A DNA stretch of 64,000 nt, taken from NCBI GenBank assembly GCA_019722365.1, contig JADFUC010000709.1, forward strand, positions 558,001-622,000, read 5' to 3'. The DNA is from Lithospermum erythrorhizon. Lineage: Eukaryota > Streptophyta > Magnoliopsida > Boraginales > Boraginaceae. Every line of letters starts with the position of its first letter. Positions within the stretch are counted from its first letter, which is position 1. Position numbers and translations under genes: made by a program. Below are positions 13,561-24,852 of this stretch, piece after piece. Under the pieces are notes generated by a model. It saw only the letters and a program-made list of their open reading frames with translations, did not search any database and was not told where the DNA came from.

Positions 13561-15560
13561 GAGCTATTAGGGGATCAAGTTAATTAATCTCTGACCCATC
13601 CCATTTTTTGAAATTGTATTATAACCCTTTCCCTTTAATTTTGTATTTTAATTATCCGTCATAATGAATTAGATTCTTTACTTATTTGGCCCTACTTAAT
13701 TGTCATAGTTTTTACTCCATATAAGTTGATATAACTCTAACTTTAGAAAATATAATATCTGTGCTTACTCATCCATCCAAATTCTAGTAAGTAAATATGA
13801 TTCTGCCGCTGGCTGGACTTATTTTCAAATCGATCCCACATAGGCGGATTTTAACATGTCAAAACCATAACCAACTTATTATTTATGTTTGGTTTGGCAG
13901 TTTGACAACTCTCTAATTAAAATAATATTTATTCTTTAAGAAGAAAGTCAACACAAAGTCACTAATATTTGCATTTCTACACCCAGGAATCAATTAAAAT
14001 ATTCAAAAATTCAACGTGATGAAAAATAAATCGAATGAAACAAAATAGAATATAAATTAATGAATAACAATCAATTATTAGTTTATATCAGTGTTTATAA
14101 TCTATATTATTTAACACATTAACTATTAATAATTATTTAATATATTAGTGTTAAGTATGGCCTGGGTTTCTATTGTTAGCAAGTTATTAAATTGAAACCC
14201 AAATCAAACTAATTAAAAAATAATATAAAAAACTGGGAAAACTAAAAATCGAACCAAATATTTGAAAATTTGTCATAATAATTCGATTTGGTTTGATTTG
14301 GACGGTTTGACTGCACAGTCCTACATCCAATAATTAACTATATATATATACCGGATCCGTATATATCTAAGTAGGTCGGTACGTCCTTTATTATTTGCTC
14401 ATATATATGCAATTATTAGTCAATTACGTTGAAGTTGTTCCATCTATATAACTATATCCATGCAAAATTGATTGGATTGTTACTATCAATGCTATTATAA
14501 AGTTTGCATGTGCTATATAAAGTTAGTATATTGAGTTGTCAGAAATGTAAATTCTCTTACTAGTAAATTGACATTTCATTGATTAGTTTCTTTTTCTCTG
14601 AGGCGTGAGATGATCGGCAAGTATAATCGAAAAAACATACGGCGTATATAATCAATTATAGAACATGTGTTATGTGTATATATTTTGTTTCATTATTTAA
14701 GATGTTAAACATGGCTGTATTATTGCTTTCAAAACAAATTTCTAAAGAATCTGTCTGCACTGATAGAGGTTGGATAAGTGTTAAATTATCATGTAGCCTT
14801 CTATACTCTTAGTAAGATTGCATATGCAGGACCTCTAAATGATATGCTTAAATAAGAAAATATAATTGAATTTACCGGCGAATCATCATATTTTTTCAAT
14901 TTTGTTTTCATTGTGCAACCTATTGTATGTTAAGGTTGTTAATATGTGTAGAGACAAGCACCATGTCATTGTTATATGTCAACCTATGAACTGTTAGTGG
15001 TTAATATCCTATTTTTTCAAAATTATATGTTAAATTATACATTTCTCATGACAAGAGCATGTCATGTTACTTGAACGAAGATCTGCTTTATTTAACATTT
15101 AAATGTATTCTGATACAGCGGAATTGGCATTGAGGCATTGAAGAAGTAAGGGTAAAGTAAGAAACCAAGAAGAGACATTATTCCCTGTTTATAAAGTAGA
15201 AATCATAACTAATCCAAGACATGCAACTCATGACAAAATTAGTCTGTGCGTTAAATGTTTTCGCCACTATAGACGCATTGATTATCACAGGCATGTATGT
15301 CTATTTGCAATCTTATAGCTTATGTTATAAATGTCCTATCGTCATGGGTGGACTTTGTTCTTTGGGAAGAGAATCTTTTGTTTGGTATCTCGGCGAGATA
15401 TCCATCACCTGAATCAGTCTTTGCTTTAAAGCCTACTATCATAAAACATACAAAGCATTTAACCAGTCAACCTAAAGTAAATATCTGGGAAAAACGAATC
15501 ATGCTGTTGTTGTTTTAATTAGTATCCAGAACATAGTGTAAAGTTTGGAAAACCACAATC
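13560..15560. other. AT-rich intergenic DNA, nothing recognised
   Basis: No coding or RNA feature is supportable. Several short frames of 60-73 codons near 15221-15518 (plus) overlap each other and look random. Confidence 0.4.
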
Positions 15561-17900
15561 ATTTGTTTTGATGTTCATAGTTTCCTGGGCAGAATTCAGC
15601 CTAGCATTTTTGGTGGTCCTGCAAAACATTAATCAGTAAAGTTCATAATCACAAAGTTAAGCAAAGAGTTCACAAGACAACATTATATTTACAATTTTAT
15701 CCAGCCACCACCGAAAAATAAATAATAATAACTCTTATTATGAAAATGGAAATAGAAATGTTTTAGAATGCTATGAGCATTATATATTCATATCATTGTG
15801 TCTATAACTGGTATGAATGAATCAACCATTTATTATTTATTCATAATCACTATTCACAGATATATAAATGAAGGCTAGATATGTATAATGTATGTGCAGT
15901 AGCCAGTTGTCAAGCAGTTATGGCTTATTATAGCAGCTTTAGGAGCGGATTGGAGAGGTCTGGAGGGGGTTCCCCTGGAAGGTTGAACTGTCTTTGGCTT
16001 GTACTCTGGTATTGAATGGTGCTTATCTGAACTAGAACCTCCATCTAAACAAATATTGAAGCAAGATTGTTACAAGTGACAACATATAATAGAAGAAACT
16101 ACCAGTAAAACTGGTGTATACTTTTGAGAATACCAAACTGGTCGAACACATAATCCAAAAAGAATGGGATTATATAATCTGAAAAGAAAATGCAGTATGC
16201 ATTCATTGACATCCCTGTTCCAACATCCAACCAACAAATAATTGTTAACGCAGTGTTATTTTTAATAAACTACAAAAGGTGATAGCTAGTGTTTATTCAA
16301 TACCCAGATCACGTTCTTGATCTCACATCAATATAAGTATAACAATATGAATTCCATGGAATTGAGTAATCGACTGATGCTAATATATACTGAGAATCTA
16401 AAAATCAAATCTAGAGAATTAGAAAACTGTTAAACCTCTTAATCCCTTTTGGTGTTACCCACAAAAGGTTTGAACTTTGGTCAACATTTCATTCTAATAA
16501 TTAATCTTATATTAATTATTTGCTGATGTTAGTTTGAAGCTGTTGAGGCTAGTCTTCATCTTTGCTGACATCATTGTAACTTCAGCAATGTAATTAAACA
16601 GTCCAGGCAATCAGTAAAAACTGGTACAGCCAGATATACTATATATTATTCGTTAACAACTCAGAATGAGCTTAAAATGGAAAAACCAAGCCAGTTTCTT
16701 TGATAGAATATTAACAATCAGATTGAAGATGCTTTCTGACCATTCAACCTCACCCATCTTATCCACGTTTCTCATTTTCTGCTCAAACAAACAAGACACC
16801 TGAACTTATAAAACCATTCAAAAACAATCTTCGCAAGGCAAAACAGGTAAATATTGTTTGTAAATATTAATTCACTTTTATTAGCTTACAACCAACTGGG
16901 TGACTTAATAGAGGGCGCTTAAACTTATTCAACATGCCTCCTTTGCATTAAGCTTCCTCAAGAACAAACAAATCTAAACCAAAAATAATATCAAAATAAA
17001 CAATCAAAATCAACAAGATCTAGAGAATTGTAGTTATCTGAGAGTTTGAATGTTATCCATATTAGCTAAGCTGGGTAACATTCAACTGTCAGACTCTTCA
17101 TCCAGATATTATCACTAAATTAATCAAAACTAACTTCAACAAAACAAATATAAACTAATATCATCAAACTCAAAAAAAACAAAACCACATATTTACCAAA
17201 ATAATCAAAACCCAATCAAGAAAACATATACCAAATCATCATATATCATCTGACCAACAAGTCTATCTTTGATACTGAGAATTTCAGTCTGTTCATCATC
17301 AAACAACCCCCAAATGATCCAAATTTATTAATGTTAATCATTCGACTGTAAGTCAAATTGGACCTCTACTAAACACATCATCATCAACACCCCTATCAAT
17401 ACTTGCTTATCACAAATTGTTAATCAAATCATTAATATTCTCTTATCAAGAATACTCATCGTCATCGATTTCAACATCAGAATGTCTTCCGACCACTACT
17501 AAAAACAACACGTTGTGGCAATTACGCAGAACTAGATGATTATTTAAGTAAAGAAGTGTACAATTTTAATTGGGATTCTTTCAACTCATCGCCGTAATCC
17601 GCCGCAGCAACACCAACGTCGTCTATAACTGCCCAACATCCCCCCTAGTTTCATTAAATCATTCCTGAAAACCATCACATCCATGTATTTTTCAAGAAAA
17701 CCAAAATGTCAGCCTTTACCAAAAATCCCAAAAAGATGTCCTTATGTCTTTAAAAATTACTATAAAAAACCAAATGTCAGTCTTTTTACCGAAATTAAAT
17801 ACTGTCTTTTAGAAATGGTAAATAAAATATGAAGATGGACAAATAACACAAGAAGGGTAGCTACATCAGCAGATCTGTGAGAGATTTGTGTGTTTCTGTG
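15560..17900 (-). other. Possible transcribed locus of unknown identity
   Basis: On the minus strand a strong 3' splice acceptor (pyrimidine-rich tract, then TTTAG) ends at 16044. It is followed by a stretch to about 15920 that is open in one frame and Ser/Pro/Lys-rich (short words DKHHSIPEYKPK and SRGTPSRPLQSAPKAA). A second acceptor-like TTTTGCAG lies near 15625. Far upstream (17840-17900) the minus strand has a CT-rich leader with short ACAGAAACACACAAATC words, like a plant 5' UTR, and 17590-17640 is GC-richer. I cannot connect these into one frame or recognise a family. Old gene fragment, non-coding RNA gene or chance are all possible. Confidence 0.25.
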
Positions 17901-18240
17901 AGATGGGGAGAGATTATTTCAGAAGTTTAATGCATGAAAGAGAACTCTAAATTAGGTAAGAGTCTTGAATCGAACTAAGTTAAATGAATATAAAATAACA
18001 ATCCAACAAGAACACGCTGAATTTAAACGACTTTCGAATAGTTTATCATTCTCAATGTCATTTACAGAATGTCCACAAGCCATTGTAAGCAGAATGTCAA
18101 CACAATTCCATAATGCCTAATTTTCCAACGCTATAAATAAACCAACAATCTGCTTATAAACATACTCACCAAATTGATTCAGTTGCCATTGAGGCATAAT
18201 GTGTTCATTCTATTACACGCTTATTAATATGAAGAATTTA
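17900..18240. other. Short intergenic interval
   Basis: No feature recognised between the possible locus to the left and the AT-rich repeat mosaic to the right. Confidence 0.35.
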
Positions 18241-21200
18241 TAAATGGCGTCATAGATAAACATGATGGTTAATTTGCTTTTGTGGGCGTAAACAGCGAAC
18301 AGAATTAATTAAATGAATATCATATAAAAATATGGAAATAATTAATCAATGTAAATTTATTAAAATAATTAATTACATAAGCATCGATTAAATAATTAAT
18401 AACATATATTTTAACATTTAAGATAGAAAATGAATTCTAAATAATTGCTATATATAGAAATACAAAACAATTAATCGCATAAGAATGAATTAATTACATA
18501 AGAAACGAATTAAATAATTACATATAAGAAATTGAATAAATATTCTGAATTTATAAGAACTAATTATCATATAAGGCAATTAAATATTTAATTATATAAG
18601 AATTAATTAAATACCACGAAGAAGTACTGAATAATTGTTCATCATAAATACTAGCGGTTTGATCCACATCATAGTCACATGTCAATTAGAGTCATTGTCA
18701 AGTTAGTAAACAAACCGAATTGAAACATTATTATGTTCAAAGTTTAATAGAAATGATTATTAGATTAAATATTCCACAATCATTTGTTAGGTTCGGATTT
18801 ATTAAATGTAATAATTATCAAACATTGTTAATTGCAATTGATTTTGGAAATTGTTATTAACCATTATGTTCTTTAAATATTTCTGAATTTATTTAGTGTT
18901 AATAAACTTTCTTTTTCGTGTTGAATCGAGATGAGGCCTTAAATATTATGAAATTATTGAAATTATATGTATTAATTGTATATTTAATTGTCAAATTATT
19001 GTTAATACTTCTAATTGTTGTTATTTCAATTATGTTCAATTTCCCCAATGTAATTAACTATTTAATTTCTCTTATGAATTATTATTTAATTCATTCCTTA
19101 TGTAATTAATTATTTATTTTATTTTTATTTAATTAGTTATTTATTCTATCTCAGATATATTTAATTCATTCTTATGTAATAAATTATTTATTATTTATGG
19201 GCTTAATTATTAGTTGGCTCCAATTAATTTTATTTAAGTAGCTTATGTATTCAATTGTATTGTGTTATTATAAACAAACAAGCTAATAATTATGTTATTC
19301 TAACAAACACACAAAAAACTGCTTATTGTGTAATAAGCATGGATCGACTTCGCCATGTCCAAACAAACAACCTACGCACGCTAATTAAAGAAACGTCAAT
19401 TCAAAGATTTGTCTGCTATATGACAACCGAATTATTTTATGTAATTGCTACGCAAATGTGTCGAATTCAAGCAATGATTACAAGACAACAATGCATTTAT
19501 TAAAGTAGAATGATGAAATTTAATCGTGTATTAAATTGAGAGAAAACGTGAATGAATTGTGTATTTAATATCAATTTATAGAATTATATATTAGAAATTA
19601 TATCGACATTGTGAATTTATGGAAATATAATGTATATGGTCAAATTATAAATTATGAAATATGTCGTAAATTGTGACTAAACAAATCAAATACGATTATG
19701 ATAAATTATGATGAAATTTATGGAAATATGGATAGTAAATTTTGAAGTTTATGAATAAAATATGTTAATATTATAAAATATGGTTAATTTATTGCAGAAC
19801 GAAATAAAAGAGCATGATTCTAAATTAATTTATAAAATAGAGATTAAACAACAAATATGATTATGATTAAAATTAAGGATTAAACAATAAAATTAAGTGA
19901 AGATTATGAAATTAGTTATGAAATATAAATATAAAATTATGAAATATTAAGAAATTATTATTATGAAAAATATGAAATTTAGATTATGAAATATGGAATT
20001 ATAAAATTATGAAATTATAAAATTATGAAACTTAAATTTTATATTATAAACAATAAATTATTAAATATTATGTAAATTACGATTAAACAATGAAATATGA
20101 GATTATGTGATAACCAAAAATTTAACTCTACAATACAGAATACATCTGGCCAAATCTGGCCGTCAGTTTTCATATGTGAATGTTTATTCGCCAAGAGCTG
20201 TTAACAAACAAGTAATATCGATATTGCTAAGAAGAACTTTTACCTATTCTTGCTTTTATAAAACATTATATTTACTTGTTAGTTCCCTCTAGCGAATGTG
20301 AAATAAATTTAGTTTTATTTTGATTATTTAGAGAATCAAGCTGCTATTAATGCCTCAATCTGCTAAATGCTCCACTTTCCTATCCATATAATCTAAAATT
20401 TACCAATATCTCATAATATAAAATTTATCATATTCTCATAGCTTACCATTTTATGATATTTTATATTTTATGAATTGTTTGGGCCTATTTTGGACTATAA
20501 TTTTACCATATTTTGATTCATATTCAAAATTCTACTATAATTGACCATATTTCATAATTTTTACCATTTTAACCAGATTTTGCTTTGTTACTTCAGGTTT
20601 CATAATTTTACCATAAATAACCATATTTCATAATTCTACCATATTTTATGTTTCATAATTTTACCATTTTTTATTATCATAATTCTACTATATTTGGACC
20701 ATATTCTAAAATTTACTATAAATTACTATATTAACAATAAATCTTAACAAACATTTTCATAAAGCTCATCATATTTATAATTAATTATTTCTGCGAATAT
20801 TTAATTTCTTTCTATAGAATTATTTATTTAATTCATTATTATTAATTCATTCTATGTAATTAATTATTTAATTTCTTCTTATGTAATTACCATTTCAATT
20901 CATTCCACGTAATTAATTATTTATTTTATTTGAGGGTAATTACTTTATTTATTCTCATTCTCAATGGGTGGTTAAACCCTATTTTCTGGACCATTCCTTT
21001 TATGGTAATAATTTTTAATATTTTAGTTTAATTAATTGTTATTCTTATGTAATTAATTATTTAACCACTTTTTATGTATTCATTCTTATGAATTTGTATC
21101 ATGTTACATATAAAACAAACAAGCCTAATACCTACGGTCATTGAACAAACACAAAAAATTCGCTATTATGTAATAAGTACGACACTAGTCTGGGGCTTAC

Positions 21201-21480
21201 ATATAAACAAACAAGCTCATAAACGCGATACGAACAAGCGAATTCGGGCTATTTGGCCAGAAGAACATACACTCGTTGGTCCCAGGTGTGGCAATCTACT
21301 ACCTGCTTATTTGCTAGTAACATTTATTTTGGGAGAGACATTTATATTTTTATACAAATTTAAGAAAGGCTTTATTACCCCTTTGCTTAAATCTGATATC
21401 ACATCAGTCAAATGTAGTTGTCTGTCATGGAGCCCAATCGAACCTTTCCGAATTTGATTTATTAGATACTTTAAAACGCC
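18240..21480. repeat. AT-rich mosaic of direct and inverted repeats
   Basis: The stretch is built from variants of a few words. TTATGTAATTAATTATTTA and relatives occur on the plus strand at 18990-19200 and 20820-21070, and in reverse complement at 18460-18620. ATTATGAAATTATGAAAT-type words at 19560-20100 are mirrored as TTTCATAATTTTACCATA at 20400-20740. A duplicated block begins with AAACAAACAAGC at 19272 and again at 21113 (1,841 bp apart), each time followed by a second related unit about 90 bp on. The arrangement resembles a large foldback or a nested duplication of a non-autonomous element. No coding frame of note is present. Confidence 0.6.
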
Positions 21481-22059
21481 TTATTTTGGATTTTACAACA
21501 TCACCCCCGTTTCATGAAGTTTTAATGATATTAACCAGCCTTCGGGCTTTATTATAACGCCAACCTTAACACATTTCTTAAATAAATATCAAGATGATGA
21601 TGATGCAACAAATTTCAAATATGAATATTCATAAAATTTCATTTATATCTTCTTTTTATAAAGCAAATCGATTTGATCGGCCATCACTAACCCCTACTTG
21701 GGTGAAAGTAAAAAAGCAAGCGTATTGTAATTCACTAAATCAAGTGTTTGTACTGTTATACTGTACAAGAGATTGCAGCAAATGTGTTCTAAAATAGTCC
21801 AACATATCATAAAACTGAAATGGAAGGTCAATCCACATGTTCGCCAATTGAACAAGCAATATACAATAGAAAAAATACACACACAACTCAATCATAAATA
21901 AGAGCAAGCCACTATAACAACCAGTTTCTAGAAAAGAGGACATGAAATGTAAAATCAAACATTCCATTGTCAGCTTGTATTTTTTTCTGCCTTGTCTGAT
22001 TTGGCGATCCGGACGAATGAGTTAACCTTCTATACACAATATTAATTTGGCATTGTATT
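21481..22059. other. 3' flank of the FLOE-family gene
   Basis: AT-rich sequence between the repeat mosaic and the FLOE stop codon. The 3' UTR of the minus-strand gene probably occupies the right part. Overlapping minus-strand frames at 21694-21967 are random. Confidence 0.4.
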
Positions 22060-24025
22060 TTATCTGCCAAACCAGCCTCGTGGAGGCTGGCCATCCCCTC
22101 CATTCATCAACTTGTCCAAGACGATATTCAGATCAACTGATTGGCCATTCTCAGTTAATCTACGTACTGTCTCTTTAACCTGCTCTCTGGAAAATCCCAT
22201 GGTGGTGACCTTATCGATCACATCATCAACCGGGACCCTATTCCTTGAACCAGAAGAACCAGATTCACCACCTACTGGAGATGCTGTGGGCAATGCCTGA
22301 GGAAGTAAGCGTGCTGTTGGTAGTTGAGGGTAACCCATTCCAGCAGGCTCGGCCATAGGAGGAGCAGAATGCTGTGGTGCTTTAACAGGAGAGCCATTTC
22401 CATACTGAGAAGCTGCACTGCTGTAAGAATATGGATCACCAGAAGCAGACAAAGATCCATATCCACCTGCAACTCCAGGACCAAGTCTATTAGGTTGTGG
22501 CTCATACATGTTTGGAGGGGCTCCAGAGAAATGTTGTGAGAGGGGGGCTCTAGTAGGAGAATGAGAGGGAGGGTGGTGTGAGTCCAAGAAATAACTCTGT
22601 GATTGTATGTAAGGAGTTCCCTCAGAATGATGGCCTTGTGGGCGTTGAGAGGGAGGAAGATTAAGGGCTGGCAGAGATGGGTGTGGTTGTTGAGATGGCG
22701 GAGGAGGTGGCTGTGAGTATTGTGGTTGTGGTGGGACCTGATATTGTGGTTGTGGTGGTACTTGCTGAGGGGGGCCTGGTTGAAGCTGCTGAGATGGAGG
22801 CATTTGGTATTGTTGACTTGCAGTTTCTGGTATCTGAACTGGTTGCGGAAAGTAAGAATCTCGTTGAGGTATAGGAGGAACTTGACTGGGGGTAAATTGG
22901 TTAGGAACCTGGACATGCTGTGGTAGGTTTTGTGGGGGAGGAGGTGGAGCAGAATTAGATGGAGGAAAATAGGGTGGTGCTGTTGAATGTGTAACGGGAG
23001 GAAGCTGCTGAGGAGCAGATGCTGTAGCAGGCTGCATATTCTCCAATTTCACTGAATTATGTATCTCTGGCTGCTGCTCGGCTTTTGAAACCTGCAGCTT
23101 AGCTAGCTGAAACTGGGCTTCCATGATTTCTTGCTTATCTCTTATGAGATGTACATCACTTTGGACCTGCAAGCACATTTTTAAGAACATATATTATAGA
23201 TTGGAATAAAAACAATTTAACCACCTACCTGTAGGAAGTCCAAGCAGATACTCGACAAACAAGAACAGTCCAATATATTTAGAAGTTCCTAGTTCGCACA
23301 TTAAGAACTAGAGTCTAGGTGTAGTAGATATTATATAAAGGATTAATCCAAAAAAATGCAGCCAATAAGAAGCGAGTATACCTCCCTGAGCAAATTTTCC
23401 AATTGTCTCATTTCACCATCACTACTTCCGTAATTATTCCCAATGGCAATCTTCAGTTCATCCATAGAGTTCTCAAGTTGACAAGTCCTACCCTCCATCT
23501 GAGAGAGCCGCAAAATTCTGAGACTTCCTGAATGCATGGGGTGAAAAGATTTATTCCTGTGGCATTTTTGCCATTTGTTTTTATCAACTTGTGACACCAA
23601 TGAACCCACAAATAGAGTTACTATCCTTCCCTTGAAAGATGACTTTGGCAGTTTCAGAATTATAATAATATATACGGAGTATATACTTTTGTAAATTGGC
23701 CTGTATCTATAATAATTTAAAAATTACAGAAGAAAGTAATTTAAGAATCTTAATAGAACAATATCTTAATAGCTAAACAAATATACCATTCAATAAACCC
23801 AGTAATTAGCTAAATAATCCCGATGAAATTAATGTAATAATCTAAAAAAAAGCATACTCTGATAGGAGAAGTAGTTGGGAGAGGTCGCATGGGTTTAATA
23901 TCTTCCTTCTTAGTGGTGACGTGGCGGTGGTAATCTTCCTCCTCCGATGGATTGTTGAGATCGATGAAGTCATCGTTATTGGATAGATCCATTATCTGTT
24001 TATCCATGTAGTGAGACCTATTCAT
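22060..24025 (-). CDS. FLOE-family protein (DUF1421), proline/glutamine-rich
   Basis: Three-exon model: 24025-23858 (56 codons), 23630-23382 (83 codons) and 23166-22060 (TAA), 507 aa in one frame. The N-terminus (MNRSHYMDKQIMDLS, then an acidic Asn/Asp stretch) and a coiled coil in exon 2 (MEGRTCQLENSMDELK, MRQLENLLRE) continue into exon 3 (DKQEIMEAQFQLAKLQ). A ~270-residue QPS-rich low-complexity region follows. The C-terminal DUF1421 UBA-like module is clear (VDDVIDKVTTMGFSREQV, then PPRGWFGR). In Arabidopsis, FLOE1 forms hydration-dependent condensates in seeds and tunes germination under water stress; FLOE2/3 are paralogues, and which one this matches is not resolved. The 5' border of exon 2 is uncertain, and residues after SLVSQVDK depart from the family until RLSQMEGRT, as if small indels had shifted the frame and restored it. 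The gene is divergent from RBM39-like. Confidence 0.85.
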
Positions 24026-24730
24026 TTCACTATTATCAGGTTTTTTAAAGATGATTTAGGAGTCTTTGACTTCGGACAGGACAAGGTCCAGCCTTCTTAA
24101 CTCTTACTCAAACTATTACAACAATGTCCCCAACCGCCGCCAACTTTGGCTTAATAGCTTTACTTTCAAGGAAATAAGCATGCAGGCCACAGAATAGCTG
24201 CTTACAAATTACTACATCGGCGTGATATCTTACGCTACACTCATGAGTACATAGCTCCTTTACAAAAATATTATAACAATAACAACATATATCAATATCT
24301 ATGAAGAAGGGGTACTGGGGTTGAAAAGTATGCAACCTTACCTTGTTATAATACCAACTTATTTTATAATTGATCCAAAAATGATGTAAATACAATCTAC
24401 TAATTAAAATAAACCCTCTTATTTTTCTACGAACTTTGTTTTGATTGTTGTAGATGATTTTTAGCTCAATTCACACCAAACATCATTAATATTTATGAAG
24501 TATTGAAACTCAATTCGTTGACTATGCAATACTCGATTACTAACATATAAACATAAATTACATATGATATTTTCATTAAATTTGATTTTTTATGTTAGTT
24601 TAGGACTTAATTTTTTATTCGACTGTTTAACTTATTAAAATCACCTTATTTGATAGAAGGATAATGATGAAGTAGTGTCTAAAATAAAATAAAATCGATC
24701 CGATTCAACCTAAAAAACAAAAAGTAAGCC
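24026..24730. other. Divergent intergenic region between FLOE and RBM39-like genes
   Basis: The 827 bases between the two start codons must hold both promoters. The sequence is AT-rich with no conserved element I can name, apart from the tRNA relic at its right end. The 95-codon minus frame at 24108-24395 is not gene-like. Confidence 0.4.
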
Positions 24731-24774
24731 GTCGCCTGAGAGATTCGAACTCTTAACCACTCGGCCAAAGTGAC
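24731..24774 (-). pseudogene. Truncated tRNA-Ser relic lacking anticodon and variable arms
   Basis: Read on the minus strand, the 44 nt start GTCACTTTGGCCGAGTGG, go on to TTAAGAG, and finish TTCGAATCTCTCAGGCGAC. The first part is the acceptor and D arm of a tRNA-Ser with its A box; the second is the T arm with its B box and the 3' acceptor strand. The anticodon arm and long variable arm (about 40 nt) are missing. The acceptor ends still pair with one mismatch and one wobble. It cannot act as a tRNA, although both internal promoter boxes remain, abnormally close together. Confidence 0.75.
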
Positions 24775-24852
24775 AAGTTGCATCTCTTGTGGTTAAAGTT
24801 GAATTCTCCTATCCCTATAAATAAAAGAATCGGCTAGGGTTTGAGTGGCGAT

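Noticed and set aside
15221..15518. Overlapping 63- and 73-codon plus frames
   Set aside because: Two frames over the same DNA with random composition and no splice-consistent neighbours.
22272..22916. 214-codon minus frame inside the FLOE gene
   Set aside because: It overlaps the QPS-rich exon in another frame; the length comes from the lack of stops in CCA/CAG-rich DNA.
22112..22926. Several plus-strand frames over FLOE exon 3
   Set aside because: Antisense shadows of the proline/glutamine-rich coding exon.
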